In this document: positions 36,756 through 50,000 of the stretch, in pieces | Position numbering within the stretch: position 1 is the first letter of the stretch | Layout of the letters: every line of letters begins with the position of its first letter | Source: Lineus longissimus | Lineage: Eukaryota > Nemertea > Pilidiophora > Heteronemertea > Lineidae | Assembly (NCBI RefSeq): GCF_910592395.1 | Contig: NC_088320.1 | Coordinates: 3,596,001 to 3,660,000, forward strand | Length of the DNA: 64,000 bases | Direction: 5' to 3' | Translations under genes and position numbers: made by a program | The notes under the pieces: model-generated | The model's input: the letters and a program-made list of their open reading frames with translations, nothing else | What the model was told of the DNA's origin: nothing | Database searches by the model: none

Positions 36756-37479
36756 TCAGCCAGTCAGTCAAGTGACGTTGATTAGCTTCTAGCATGGGGC
36801 CCTCGCATGGAAAGTAGAAACACAGTTCTACAAGTTTTGAGATTAAAACTTACAGCATTAAGTGACATATCGAAACCAAGCGCTATAAGTTGTGATTAGC
36901 AGGCAATGTCATGGAAAAGCCCCAAAAGATAGAGAAATTCATGGAGGGCTGTCAACCATCTTGTAAACTCCGATCATGTGACCCCATCACCAGACCGACC
37001 TCGAGTCCAGTTGCTATGTTTCAGACCCGAGAATCGAACAAAATATGGGTCTAAAGTTGCATTTTCTGTGTCAGGAATCATGATGACATATCAGGAAGTA
37101 GCACACTTGCGTTTGAACAATGCATATTTCAACTACTTTTTATCCCAATAATTTTTGCCGGTAGGGCCTACCTAGACTCCAGGTGAGGTCAAGGTCGTTC
37201 GGTTTCGACCCCAGTTCCTACGCGGGAAATACGAATGCGCACGTGTGGCCTTGGTTTGTAGATTTAAAAAAATGAAATGGCCAGGGCCATTGTGCTCACC
37301 TCTTGTGAAGGGAAGAAGATGGAGTGGGATTGGTGAATACAAGGTCCAATTTGGACTGATAGCTGGTGGTGTTTTTGGACACGTTTTGTCTGAAGTTATA
37401 TTCCTAGGGCTCTGTAGAGGTTAATTAATCCTGCATTTGCCTAGGCTTAGACTATGACATCCCACTTAGCAGCATTTCA

Positions 37480-38510
37480 AGGCACCCTTCGGAGAGAGTC
37501 CACTATTAACATTTGGGGCCCTGCTGGCCAAACTGAGAATCAGAAAAAGACTGCAGTTTAGTCTAAGAGTATAGGGGTACATTCGTACCAAGTTAGGGAT
37601 CTGTAGCTAAAGCAGTGACAAAACGTGCCGTCATTGTAAAATGGCGGTGCCATAGGAAAACTTTGACCTCTGTGACCTTGAGAAGTAGGTCAAATCAAAA
37701 ACCCACATTTATGAAATGTATCCTTGCTAGGAGTACCTACCATAAAAATGTTATGAAAATCAGACCACTATTAAACGAGCAATCAAACATTTTAACTTTG
37801 GACATTAAATTTGGCCCCCGGGTGGCCAAACCAAGAATTTTTCAAGATGCCCGCCTGGCACCCATATTGGCTATCACATTTGATAAAAAATCAAGGATTT
37901 AGTAGAGAGTACATAGATATACATCCAGATCAAATTTGGTTGCAATCCGATCATTAGTTTTGGAGTAATAGTACTGTGTTTATTTTTCAAGATGACTGCC
38001 TGGCAGCCATATTTGATGTCCGAACGGCCGAAATTTTAGGGGTGGAATAGAGAATCCCCAGATACATGTCCACACTGGTTTAAAACCTTCTAGCTAAAAT
38101 AGATAGGAAACATGCTACCGTTCAGTGAATCAGCAAACTTTGACCTCTGTGACCTTGAAAAGGAGGTCAAATCAAAAACCCGGAGGATATATGATGCACC
38201 TTTGCTAGAAGTACCTACCATATTTTTTTCAAAATTTCCCGACTACTATTAAGGCCAGGGAGATATTGCATATTTTCACTTTTAACGTTTGGCCCCCTGG
38301 TGGCCAAACCATGAAACGAATCGGACCGAAACTTGGTCTCCAAGGTGTCATTACATAAGGGTACATGTGTACCAAGTTTCAACTCAATAGCTCTACAGTT
38401 ATGAAACGTGCCCTGCTAACGGACGACGGACGACGACGACGACGACGACGGACGACGGACGCCACGGTATGGGATAAGCTCACCTCTGCTAAGAGGTGTG
38501 CTAAAAAGGG
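37480..38510. repeat. Long dispersed repeat with internal duplication and (GAC)n tract
   Basis: The segment ctttgacctctgtgacctt...aggtcaaatcaaaaacc occurs near 37,661 and again near 38,139 (period about 478 bp). Forms of tggccaaac occur at 37,525, 37,823 and 38,301, and gaaacgtgcc or aaacgtgcc at 37,621 and 38,403. A gacgacgac microsatellite (38,421-38,461) precedes the end. No protein-coding frame is seen. It looks like a non-autonomous mobile element with tandem internal units. Confidence 0.6.
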
Positions 38511-39187
38511 ATGACCCCCTGTAGGGCAGAGACATATATTCATCCACGACCGGAAGTGTGGCACATAGAGCTTATCAAAATGTCAAGTTGTGGTAAATAC
38601 ATGGCTGGGATGGACCAAAGTGGAATTAATTCTCAATCTGTGGTTGATTCTTAATCTACAGAGTCAAGCCATCACAGAAATATGCTTTTTGATAATATAT
38701 TTAAGAAAATGTGGTCTCACTGGTCAGTTTAGAACTTGTACTTTGACAGGGCCATATCAATGCGCCAGTGACGTTTTGATGGATATGGTGTACGGAAATC
38801 TCTTTTTCTCAGGCAATCGGTATTGGAATGTTTTTAAACTTCATTACGCTATTGGCAAAGGGTTCTTCTTGACACATATAAAATTGTGTGCAGATTGATT
38901 GGTCCAATGTGTACTTTTTTACCAAAACTTATGCACAACAATGTACACGTAATGTACACAGGTTTTAATAGAGGTCTCTGGCCTGTAAAGTCTTTGGTCT
39001 GTAGAATAGACCCTGTCCCTCTAGTGTCAAGATTATGAACTAATATGGTGGCGTCTAATGGAAGAGATGTGCACATTGAGGATGTAACAAATCGCTCACT
39101 TGTACAACGTCATTCTGGGGTTAATTCCATCAATAAAAGCCAGATATAATTATAAAATTTTGACGAAAAAAGTACAAAAATATAGTC

Positions 39188-42100
39188 ATGAAGTGGTACG
39201 AAGGTTCTATACCATCTGCTATTCAAGAAGCAAAGTCAAGAAATGCTGTTTTTGTGGTCTACATCACAGGTAAAATTTGGAAAGTATTCTGTAGTTGGGC
39301 CATTTTTTCCTGTATATTTTTGCATACAGTGGCTGGTGCATTTCTGCAGCAGGGCAGCTGGCTAAGCTTGAACTGGGGAGGAAGTCAGTTTGGATTTCCC
39401 AATTTTGGTTCTGTCATGTCTGTGGCCTGTGTAAAAGTAGTGAAGTGGTGGAATGTAGCATGATAGTGGGGCAAGAAATGGCACTACTAGTGGCAGTCGT
39501 TATGTCCATAAAATAGGCCTATACTTATAATACTAGCCTTATAAATCATGAAATACTAAAATAGGCACCCTGCGAAATACATTTCAACCATTTTGAAGCG
39601 AACCTTTTCACTGGCAGCGTTTGTTTACCATGGCATAAAAGTGAAACTATACAAGCTTTTTCTATTTATTTTCTCAGGTTTAGATGACTCTTCGAAGAAG
39701 ATGGATGAAACCTGGAAGGATTCTGCTGTAGCCGCGGAATGCCACAATGAGAAGATGGTGGTCATCCGCGTTGATGCTCAAAGTGAAACCTGCACACAAT
39801 TTTCCGCCATTTATCCTGTTGTATGTGTGCCTTCTGTGTTCTTTATCGGAAATAGTGGAGTTCCGCTTGAAATCACTGGCGGTCAAAAATCCCCGGAGGA
39901 ATTTGTCAAAATTCTACGAACAGTTTCACAGGTGGGTATGCATGAGGTTCATAAGGTGAATTCCGGCCATCTCTTATCAATGAATTGAAATATCTGTTCA
40001 ACTGAAATCTTCAACGTCCATCATGACTTTTGTATTAGCCATTGATTGAGGAAGTACTACATTATACGCAATGGAGCAAACATCAGGGTTTTTACCCAAC
40101 TGAACCTGAAAACCGAAGTATTTTATTGTGTCAAGATATCCGTTGGGTTGTCTGTTTGATTGTAACCGACTCTCTGAACTTCTCATCCAAGTATACTTCT
40201 TCCACATAGATTTGCCAAGTTGAGGATTTACTTCTTTTTCATCAAGATTAAGTAGCATCTTGAGCAACAGCTGCAATTCGATATTTTTAACATGTATATT
40301 CTTCTTTACACTTACAGACTCATAGAGGTGGTACACAGCCAGCCCAACCAGAGGCAGTGAAGCCCCCAGACCTTGGGGCAAGTGGATATAGCGCTGAAGT
40401 TGAGAGGGCTGAGACTGTGCCTGCAGCTGGTGAACCACAGCCATCCTCGAGTAGAACTGTTGATGATGTGTCAAAGGAGGAAAAGCTGAAGAGGTAAATA
40501 TCTGTTCAAACAAGTTAATGACTGTCTCAACATGACTTTAAAATTAAGAGTATTTCAAAGTAGAAAAAGATAGTACAACATGAATTTCTGAATGCAAAGC
40601 TCACTGTTCTGTTCTTTATAACAAAGCTCAGGTTCATGTACATGTACTTTGATTTCCCTTTCTCTAAGGTTGGATTTCCCTCTCTCTCTAAGATTGGCAT
40701 TAGTCGTCACGGTCAAGACGTCATTTTCAGGTTATGCACATTCATTCTTGCAGAGCACAGGAACTTATCGAGCAGAAACGAATTGCAAAGGCAGAGGAAG
40801 AGAAAGAGAAAGAAAAACTGAAAGAACTTGAACGAAGGCAGTTAGGACATGAAATGAAAAAATTGCAGGATTGGAAAGAGGACAAAAAGTTGAAGGAAAC
40901 ACAAGACCAGTTGAAGAGAGAGAAGGAAGAGGACAGGAAGGCCAGGGAACGAGTAAAGGAGCAGATTGCTAGAGACAGGTTAGGTTACGGCTCAAATTGG
41001 TCTGTTGTGGATTATACTTGTAGTTTCATTCATGGAAGGGAATGTGGATGTTCAATTTTGACTGCCTCTGACATTAAAATCATTCTAAATTACTTTTAAA
41101 ATGTAGCCCCTCAAATGATGATCTCAGTCAAACGCCATTAATTTTCTCCTCATTGAAGGTGGTTTACATCTGCCACAGCCTGCTCAGACCCCCGAGGCCT
41201 TTGGACTACAATATGTCTCAGCAGGTGTTCTTAAAGCAGTATCAAGTTCTGTGTACCCTGGGTTCTCGAATTCAATGTTATTATTTTTTTCTCCAGGGCG
41301 GAACGAGCAGCCAAATACCAAAAGGATAAAGCTGAGAAAGACAAAGCTCAACAAGAGAAAGAAGAAGCAAAGCTTGCTGCGAAACAGGATGCCATGGCCA
41401 GAGAAACTGCAAGAAAGAGTGAATTTTCTAGAGTGCAGTTTCGTTTAGCAGACGGTTCGTTCGTCACACAACAGTTCTCTTCGAGTGATCCACTACAGAA
41501 TGCCAGACAGTTCATTGCCCAGGTAAATATTACGGGATGGTAAAAATAGCAAATTTGAAGCTCAGCCTCTCAATAAAACACTCTGTAGTTATATATGCGT
41601 TGATGTAGGTAGATGATTTGAGCAAGTGCTTTTATGTCATGCGATCACTGTTTGTGATGTTGTTCATTTGGGACCAAAGAAATGTTTTTGCAGATTCAAC
41701 TCACTCACTTGTCTCTGTAGTCATGCATTGTAGTTTGAAATTGCTCCTTCCTCGACTGAATGAAATACGATTTTGTGACCACAGATCTGTCTTCTGACCT
41801 AAAGTTGTCCTCAATGATGATATCAGTCAACTGGCAACTTACACACTTTTGAATTTCATCAATTCATGGAGCCCTTTTCCCTTGCAGCATATGGGTCGTC
41901 CTTCAAATTCATTGTCATTATCAACAACGTATCCAAGGAGGCTGTTCAATGATGGTGATATGGGTCAAAACTTTGCTAATCTTGGTTTGGCCCCTTCTGC
42001 TGTGATAATGGTGCTACCTGTAAGTTTCAATAAACAATTGAAGTATTCTTTTACTGGGAAATTTTTGCAGTGGTGATTATCATCCAACTTGACACTTTAA

Positions 42101-43037
42101 TCCTGATCTTTCCTGAAACCTTTCAGCAGAGCTGAGATGAGCTGCTCAATCAGCACTACAACCGGAGCATTTTTGACTGGTACACATCTTTTTTACACCT
42201 TCTTGTAGTCTGGCGTGTAAGGCAGAGAGACCTGTCCAGAGTCTCACAACTGCAGGGGGATTGAACAGGATTATAAAGCTTTTCTTTCTGGCTTGTTCCA
42301 ACTTGATCTTATCGTTCCAGAGTTCATCTCGATCAGCATCCAGCACCGGTGGTGGCAATTCCCAGGGATTTCTTGGTCTCCTTTTAACCCCATTCCTATA
42401 CATCTGGGCCTTGATTTGTTCAATATTCATTGGGAGGTCCCAGCCAAGTGTTAGAGTGACGCCTACAGCTACTGAACCACAGCCAGGAACCAGTCAGGCA
42501 TCTGGTGGATCCAGTGATACGGGGAGGTAGGATTCATGTTCTGAGTGTGTGTGCTGCAAATGTGATTGGTTTATGTTTGACATTTTGCTTGAAATGAATG
42601 AAGATATGTTTTGATTTGCCTGCACAGCAATAAAGCCCACAGTTTAACCAGTTAGGTTGGAAGTGAAATGGACCAAAGCTGGCTCAATATAAGTGCAAAA
42701 CAACAAATTCAAGAATGTATTTTTTCTTCCTGCCATAAGAGCCTTTCAGTGCCGTATTATTTGTGATCTGCTAGAGGTTGTGTCCAAAATAGCTATCATA
42801 ATCCAGATTAAATGTTTGCTTTTGTACTTACTGTCAACAATTCTCTTGAGAGCCCTTTTAATTGCAATCAAGATAATTTTAATTGATCTATTCTCACTTT
42901 ACAGTGCATACCAAAGAAAGCAACAGCCCCGGAATTTACGCCAAGAGGGCAACATCCATCGCTTAACGGACGACCATGGGAACAAAGATGATGAGGACAT
43001 GGGGACATGGAATGGAAACTCAACGCAACAAATGTGA
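39188..43037 (+). CDS. UBXN4: UBXN4 (erasin/UBXD2): ER-membrane UBX protein, p97/VCP adaptor in ERAD
   Basis: Eight coding exons: 39188-39269, 39678-39931, 40318-40493, 40754-40978, 41297-41522, 41888-42019, 42321-42526 and 42905-43037. All phases join, 1,434 nt, 477 aa (human about 508). The start MKWYEGSIPSAI opens a thioredoxin-like UAS-type N-terminal domain (YPVVCVPSVFFIGNSGVPLE). A Lys/Glu-rich coiled coil follows in exons 4-5. The UBX domain is in exons 5-6 (SRVQFRLADGSFVTQQF ... LAPSAVIMVLP). Exon 7 has a hydrophobic membrane hairpin (FLGLLLTPFLYIWALICSIF). The C-terminus WNGNSTQQM is the same as I recall for vertebrate UBXN4. The protein recruits p97/VCP to the ER membrane and promotes degradation of misfolded proteins. 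Confidence 0.96.
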
Positions 43038-43589
43038 AAATAAAGACACTTTAAAAGAGTAATTGGTTTAAAAAGTGGACATTAAGATTTCTGAAATTTG
43101 TTGTTCCCTCTTGCTCTGTACAGTATAAACATTTTGAGCAATGTGAGACATGCAAGTTTTGTGCCAAGTCAACAGTGCAATGTAACATTGGACGTGAAAA
43201 AGATGTCAACACATTTGTCATGGTGAAGGGACCCCTCCTAAAACCTGGTCACACACTATGCAAATCAATTCAGATCACACTTCAGTTGCAATGTCATTTC
43301 AGTATTCTCAGAATGGGTGTTATAATTTCCATGGACTTACCGGAACACTGTCAAGATAATTCTGATTTCATAGTGCAGGAGGGCTGATTTCTGTGTGGGC
43401 ATTAGAACGAGAGTGGAGATACCAGATCTGCTTGTATATACGGTTACGGCTTTTGTCTATATGTTGATCTGCTTTATGGAACACTCTGTACATCTGGCTA
43501 TGAGTCGGCACTGTACATGTAAATGTTATGTAAATGTGCCACATAAATGTTAAATTAAAGATTTGAAATTCTGATACTTCTGTTTCTGT

Positions 43590-43900
43590 TGTTGGTTTTT
43601 GTGCCTGTTTCTGAAAGTATAAGCATTGGGTACAAATTAGTCGCCAGTAGAGTAACAATACAAACCTGGCATACTGAGATAAATCCTCCTCGACTCTGTA
43701 TATAGATCAGACCAAGTTGATGTCTGAAAGTAAAACTGTGGATACAAATTATTGATACAAACCTGACAAAGTCTCTGTCCTGCTTCTTGAAAAGTGGCCC
43801 TGTGTCCGGTCCTACATTATAATCCTCGACTCTGTAGACCAAGTTGAAGTCGGAAAGTATAACTGTGGATACGCTTTAGTGACTCAAACCTCACAGTCTG
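43590..43900. repeat. Diverged tandem repeat, period about 135 bp
   Basis: tcctcgactctgta ... gaccaagttga ... ctgtggatac occurs from 43,688 and again from 43,823. A weaker third copy precedes them, recognisable by ctgaaagtataagcattggg and gatacaaacctggca-like blocks. Confidence 0.6.
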
Positions 43901-45629
43901 TGCTGGTAAAACTAATATCAGATTATTATCATGATGTCCTCTTTCTTATGGCACCAAGAAATCCAATTTACTGTCCTAAGATGACTGAGCACGGAGCAGT
44001 TCAATGAACCATGTCAGAACTGGTCTTGCACCAGATAGATGTTTTGGTAGTGAACCTTGTCTGCCCAGTGCTGGGCTTTTGTTGGGCCTCCAAATTATGC
44101 AATCATCTGCATGTTTCTTCACTGCATTATACTCCTTAAAAGTTGGAAAGGTTGTTCATTTTCTCAGACCAGCAAAATGCAGCTTATTATTGTGGTAACC
44201 GAGTGGTTGAGGACTTGAAGCCTGTACAGCAAGTAGCAGATGCATTTGGTCAGCGTTTTCCTGACCGTGCCATTACCTTCATCTAAAAGGACTGGATATA
44301 ACTTATCAGAGGAATCAGTCTGAAGAAGCCCTGTGGTACCTGACATGCATGTCTTGTGCATGCTTCTTGACCACGAATGGAATAGGCGGCAAAAAGTGAA
44401 ATTTTCAAATTAATGGCAAGATGAGAGTAATTTTATCACATTCAACACGTTCAATGGGCTAATATAGCCCTAACAAACCAGAGGTTTTCATTTCCTTGAT
44501 GAACTTACAAGAGAGTGCGATCATATTCAGCGACGGAATAAAACAATGTATTTCATTCTCATGACGAGCCCCGCCCATTGGCATGTGATTTGCACCGTTT
44601 TCATTTCTGTCATTTTGGTGTTCATTTTTGTGTGGAAACTTCCCCAAAAAGAAATATAAAGGAAACTTTAGTCAATTGGTTGATAAATCGTATACATTTG
44701 GACCACTTCATCATTCAAGACAAAACGCTGAAAATTCTTCGAAATCATTTCAATGCAGATGGTCTGAAGCACGTGCTCGTGAACGTCAGACGCAAAAAGA
44801 GATCAGAAGTAAGACGATTTCAGAACTTTTACCTCGTGAAATCCACTCAATTTACTCTAGGCCTAACTAATTTCGGAATTCAAAAAGACGATTTGAACCG
44901 TGAAAAATGTCAACAAATTCAGAAAAGTTCACAAAATCGAGGAACAGAGAGCAGCAGACAGTGCAGCCGAACTAAGTCGGACTGCATGGAGCCAGATATA
45001 ATTGGATTGGACCGGCTGGCCCCGCCCTGGACAACCTCGCTGTTAAAAATTCTATCCCTCATGTACAAAAGGCGAGAGTTTGGTCAGTGGGGCGAGGATG
45101 ACACATCCCGCCAAGACTTGCAAAGTCACCCGGTACGAAACAGCAATAGGCAGGTTTCGCAGGTGTTACGCGAAGGGCTACGTACGAGGAAGTGCGAGTG
45201 CTACGAAGTCCGTGAATGTATTTTATAGAGGTTTTTTTTCCCGATTCCTCCTACAGCTAAGTAACGATTACGAATGTCGCGGTCGTCTTCATCTCAGTTC
45301 TTGGTTACAAGGCTTCATAGAATCTTTTCTGATACACCTTGCGTATAGTAAGGAGGATTGCGACAGTAATAAGGATTGCGAGTGCATGCCTAACTGCTGC
45401 GACTGAGGTTGGTTTTAACGATGTCTCCATGTGAGGCCCTCGGAAACACGACCTTATATTACAAACCATATCATTGGAAAACCTTTCTTTTGAATAGCAC
45501 TGTAATGTGTGCGGGGTTCAAGGAATTGAGGTCAGAAAGGTACTGGCGGGAAATCGTGGAAAATTACCACGGACTACTTATAATTCTCCCCAGCGTGATC
45601 ATTTACGTCAGCGTTGATGCGGCTCCTCA

Positions 45630-45810
45630 TTGGATGGAGACGCATGAACGTTGCCCCTGATTGGTGCAGACAAAGCTGCGCGTCGATATAAAAGAGCGTG
45701 TTCGGACGCTCTGCGCGTCTTCTAGCCATTTCCTCGAATCATGGTCATACTCGATCGAACTTACTATGACTTTGGCTTACTAAATCTTGTGAAACAGTTT
45801 TAGAATAAAG
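45630..45810 (+). promoter_or_regulatory. Orphan core-promoter-like block (CCAAT boxes plus TATA)
   Basis: attgg boxes at about 45,632 and 45,658 precede tataaaag (about 45,687). About 55 nt later an ATG in good context opens a 20-codon frame ending at a TAG, closely followed by AATAAA (45,804). The spacing looks like a small RNA polymerase II unit, but no known product is recognised and the open frame could be chance. Confidence 0.3.
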
Positions 45811-47068
45811 GATCCGGAAGGCAAAAGACAAATTCAGGACTTCTTATTTTTGTAGTCTGTGAAAATATAACACTGCATACAACAAGGATGGTTGCAAAAG
45901 TATATCATTGAAGACATCGTCATTAACTATTATTAACTGTCGCACCAATATTCATGTACACTCCTTGGTTGGCAAGGGTTGAACTTTTTTTTCGACATCC
46001 TTTGTAGGACAAAATTTCAAGATTGCGACATGTCTGAGAGGTGGTGCGACAATGATAGGTTGTGACGGTGTCTCCAAAACGTCCCCTCTTCGTACCCTTT
46101 TCTGCAACATTCTGTAAAATGGTGAGACAGATTGCAACTGTGTGCATAGCTGCTGCGAGGGACATTGGTTGCGCCGATTAATTGCGTTGTCGTGGTTATA
46201 AAAGGCTTATATAGATCCTTTTTTCTGAGATGTCTTTGATGTCTTTGATCACGTTTTTTTTGTGGATATAGGCACCTTAAATCCCAAATGATTGATTGAT
46301 TGATATCCTGTTTATAGCACAACAGATTGAACAGAATGATTGGTTGGAACGATGTCTTTGTCAGGCCCTTGTTATGGAATGGTTGTTGCAGTGTCTGCTG
46401 TCTCTTCAGGTCGTGTTTTCTGATTTCTTGCAATCCCTTTATGAAAATGTTCAGGTATTCACCATGTGAAAATGAGACACATTTTTCCTAAGGGTGGAGA
46501 CAAGGTCCACGCTGTAGGGACATGGTGCACTATGTACACATCTAGATCAGACAGAGTACGCATAGAGAAGGGGCATGGCACATCCAGCAATGACTTGTTA
46601 CACTCTCTGGCAACATGGCGAGTTATGAAGGGGAGGGCACATCCAGAAGAGATATGGTGCACTACATACTGTCTCAAACTTTGCAGAAGTGTTGTCCTAT
46701 ATCTTGTCAATGTCATAAGTGAATTTGAAAAAGTTCCAATGATTCTGAATTGTTTTATTAGCATTTTCATGAGACATCACATTTCGTTTTGATACGAGAC
46801 AGCAAGGCCAAACATATGACCAGTGTTCAAAAGTTCTGAGCTAATCTCTAGAATAAAATTCACATCAAATATAACACCATTCCAAACCGAACATAATTCA
46901 AATCCATAACATTTTATATTTGACATTATAGTCACTTAATGATGTACTACATGTATCTTAGTTAGCACTGCTGTTGATCACCCCACAAGTATACTGTCAA
47001 GTACACAGCGTCCAGCTTCAAGCACCTTTTTTACCACTGAGACTAAATGTCATTCAAATCCCTCCATC

Positions 47069-50000
47069 TTATATTTGGACATCATTGTCTGTTGACGTGG
47101 TCTCTAGACTGTCAATCTCCAGACGAGTATATTGTTCTTTATACAATGCAAGCATTGGAATTCCGGCCGCAACAGAGCCAAGCATCACCCAGTTCAACCA
47201 GTCAGTTCCTGAAAAAGCAACAAGGAATGGCTAAATCTGATTTAAATCTCCCCCTGATTTGCATGAGTGCAGGGGGCATTCACTACGGCGTTAAATGCCG
47301 TAAACTATGTAATCGTAAGGCCCGACTGTTCTTTCTATAAACCACAGCTTTGTATTTAACCAGCATAGCCCCTCTCACTGGCATTGATAACCGTCAAAAA
47401 TTTCAAGAAACCTGTCTCTTGAAGAGGAAACCCTCTGTGTTAAGGACTTTGATATTGTGTCCCAAACTTTCAACTTGTTTTCTCCTGCAACTTGACAACT
47501 GTAGTAGTCAAGGCACCTCCCTACAATGCCTGCAGTCGTCACTCCCATTAGTGTCCCTTAGTGCTTATCTCTCAGAAGTAATGCTTGGTTACAGAGGTTG
47601 GTTCTGCTGATTTTGGCACCAAATTTTTGATTTCTCATTTTTTGAACTCACCAATATTTGGAATGTAGAAGAGTATCAAGAAAAGAAATCCAACCACGTT
47701 GAGCAAAAACGTTTGAACTCCTGCCGCTACCGACTCCGCCACAGGATACGCAGTTTCACATCCCAATTCATAGAATAGTGGTATCGACCCTCCGACCAGG
47801 GCACAGCCAGTAATGCAGGAGACATAGATCTGAACTGAAACAGGAAGAACAGGATTTGTCAAACACATGTATATTATCATAGTTTCAAATTTTGATTTCT
47901 TACATGTAATTATTATGGCGTTTACATAGTTAACGCTGGCGTAATACAGCTGGATAGTTGGATGGATTGGTGGTTGACTCTTTGTCTGTCTCACACAGTA
48001 GAGGGGCTTGAACCAGGGATGTCTTGACTGCTAGTAGAGTGTCCAAGCCACTACACTACAGCAGCGCCTCACTATTGCCAATTATGACGTGGATCCCAAT
48101 CCTTGTCTTGATGTCTTCCCTTTTCATGTTGGCATTTTTGCACTAAGCAAGAGGAGGGGGCATGAATTTGCCAGCAGCGCATGAGGTGACATCTTCGAAT
48201 CACTGACCAGTGGAAAAAGGAATCCATCCTTCGCAGATCAGCGTGAACCACACGAACATCAGCGTACTCAGCGTGAACATTACAATAAGGAACATCTTCA
48301 TGTGGCGGGAGATAACATCAGCCAAACGTGCTATAGCAAAACCGACAACGCATCCAGCAATTGTTGAGAAGAAGCCCAGCCATCCAGCTTCTGCCTGAAA
48401 GAGCAAACGGATCGAACTTGGTCCATTTCAGGATTTTACGCAAAGTCATCTAATAGTTTGGGTCATGCATGATATCCCTCTGGCGGCATAAGGATGACTA
48501 TCAACAATTAGTCTTTTTTCTTTCAAAACAAGAACTACAGTAGAACCTCTCTTAGCGGACACGTTTCTATTAAGGACAACCTCTCTATTAAGGACACTAG
48601 TTTTGGTCCCAAATTGGTTGTTGCCATTCAGTTTGACCTCTCTAATCAGGACACACCTCGCTATTAAGGACAGTGCTTGTCAGTCCTGAGAATGTCCTGA
48701 ATAGAGAGGTTCTACTGTAGTTTGAAAGGAGAGCCCACTCATCCATACCTATATAACATCTCCAGTTCACAAGATTAAGATTTAACGCAGGAAAGGTTTT
48801 ATTCAAGAACTACTATGAGCAGAAGCCAGGGAGGTGAGATTAAGTTAATACACTAAGTCGCTGATAGAGGTCTCTCCTATCTCACAATACATTGAAAGTG
48901 CATGGAATATTATTTTAACTGGATCAAATACTACAAAGGCTCCTACTAGTCATCTGGAGACGACTAATTTGACCGAGCTCCTGCCGATAGTCCTCCTTTA
49001 AAGCAAGGGAATATGGAGAGGCCATGAACATGCAGAATAATCATTTTGCTCTGCAGAAAAATTGAAAATCTACTAGACGACATGAACTGCATGCTACATG
49101 TGTGGAAATGAGGAAGTTATTACAGGCGGGCAGCAGTAGTTAGCGATCCAACACACAATAGATTTCCAGTCCATGGCAATTTCATTCTCCAAAGGTTCTG
49201 TACATATCATATTGTACCACTAACTTGCTTACTTTTGAAGGATAAGCTAGTTGGATTGGTCAGGTTATTTTTTTTGTTTATTTTTTTAATTGAAAGGGTA
49301 GTTCTATTTCCTAATTGTGTTTAACTATACCTGACCAATTCCAACAGACGTTACGTTCACCTCCAACACACTCTGCCAAGTACTCAGCACACCAATTGCT
49401 ACGCCATACGATATAGCGACAAAAAAGAAATCCTTATTCCTGAAAGCAACAAGTATCAATACAAAATACAGCTGACATGACACTCTAAACCACCAATTTT
49501 TCACAGGTGTTTTATTTCTGCAGATTCGCGAATAATCTAGAATTGCAAAAAAGATTGCAAGAAAAAAACGTCTTGGATTGGAAAAAAAAATCATAATCCA
49601 CCAAAGTAAAAATGGTGAACATTTTATTTTTTCAGAAGTGTTGGCGAATTGCAAAAATAAAAAGTCGTGAAACAAAGCAAGGGTCTAGTCATATGCCACT
49701 CAATCAGCTCTTATGACTGCCACAGTAAACAATAATTCATAAGCTCTTCCCCAATCGGTTTCATACCAGGCCTCTCAATCACATCACTTGGGACACACCC
49801 TGCTTTCCTTAATTTGGGAGGCCTGCGCTGCTGCATACATTTTGAAGACAGAAAATATCCCAAGTTTTGCATCATTGAAATGCTTGACACCTCTTTGTGG
49901 TCAGTTAGAAGAAATGATCGAGCGACATACAGCCAGTAGATTTAGTTGATATGCTACCCCTACCTGGGCAATACCTCTGGAGATAACATTGACGATAAGA

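Larger units (their letters stand above)
34885..39187. other. Divergent intergenic region STARD3-UBXN4
   Basis: Both genes start here in opposite directions, 4.3 kb apart, so it contains both promoters. It carries inverted-repeat elements at 36,317-36,484 and 36,651-36,755, a possible fragment of the 48.5-kb MITE near 35,315-35,342 (gggaggttctcctgtac), and a long dispersed repeat at about 37,480-38,510. Confidence 0.6.
43038..47068. other. Intergenic stretch, UBXN4 3' UTR to SLC49A4 3' UTR
   Basis: UBXN4 poly(A) candidates are AATAAA at 43,040 (3 nt after the stop, probably too close) and ATTAAA at 43,554. It contains a diverged tandem repeat (about 43,590-43,900), an open frame of 216 codons on the plus strand at 44,578-45,228 with no recognisable domain, a promoter-like block near 45,630-45,700, and degenerate repeats at 46,490-46,690 (gtgcacta and gcacatccag recur). 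Confidence 0.5.

Noticed and set aside
39998-40513. 171-codon antisense frame over UBXN4 exon 3
   Set aside because: UBXN4 is certain on the plus strand here and the antisense frame has no family likeness.
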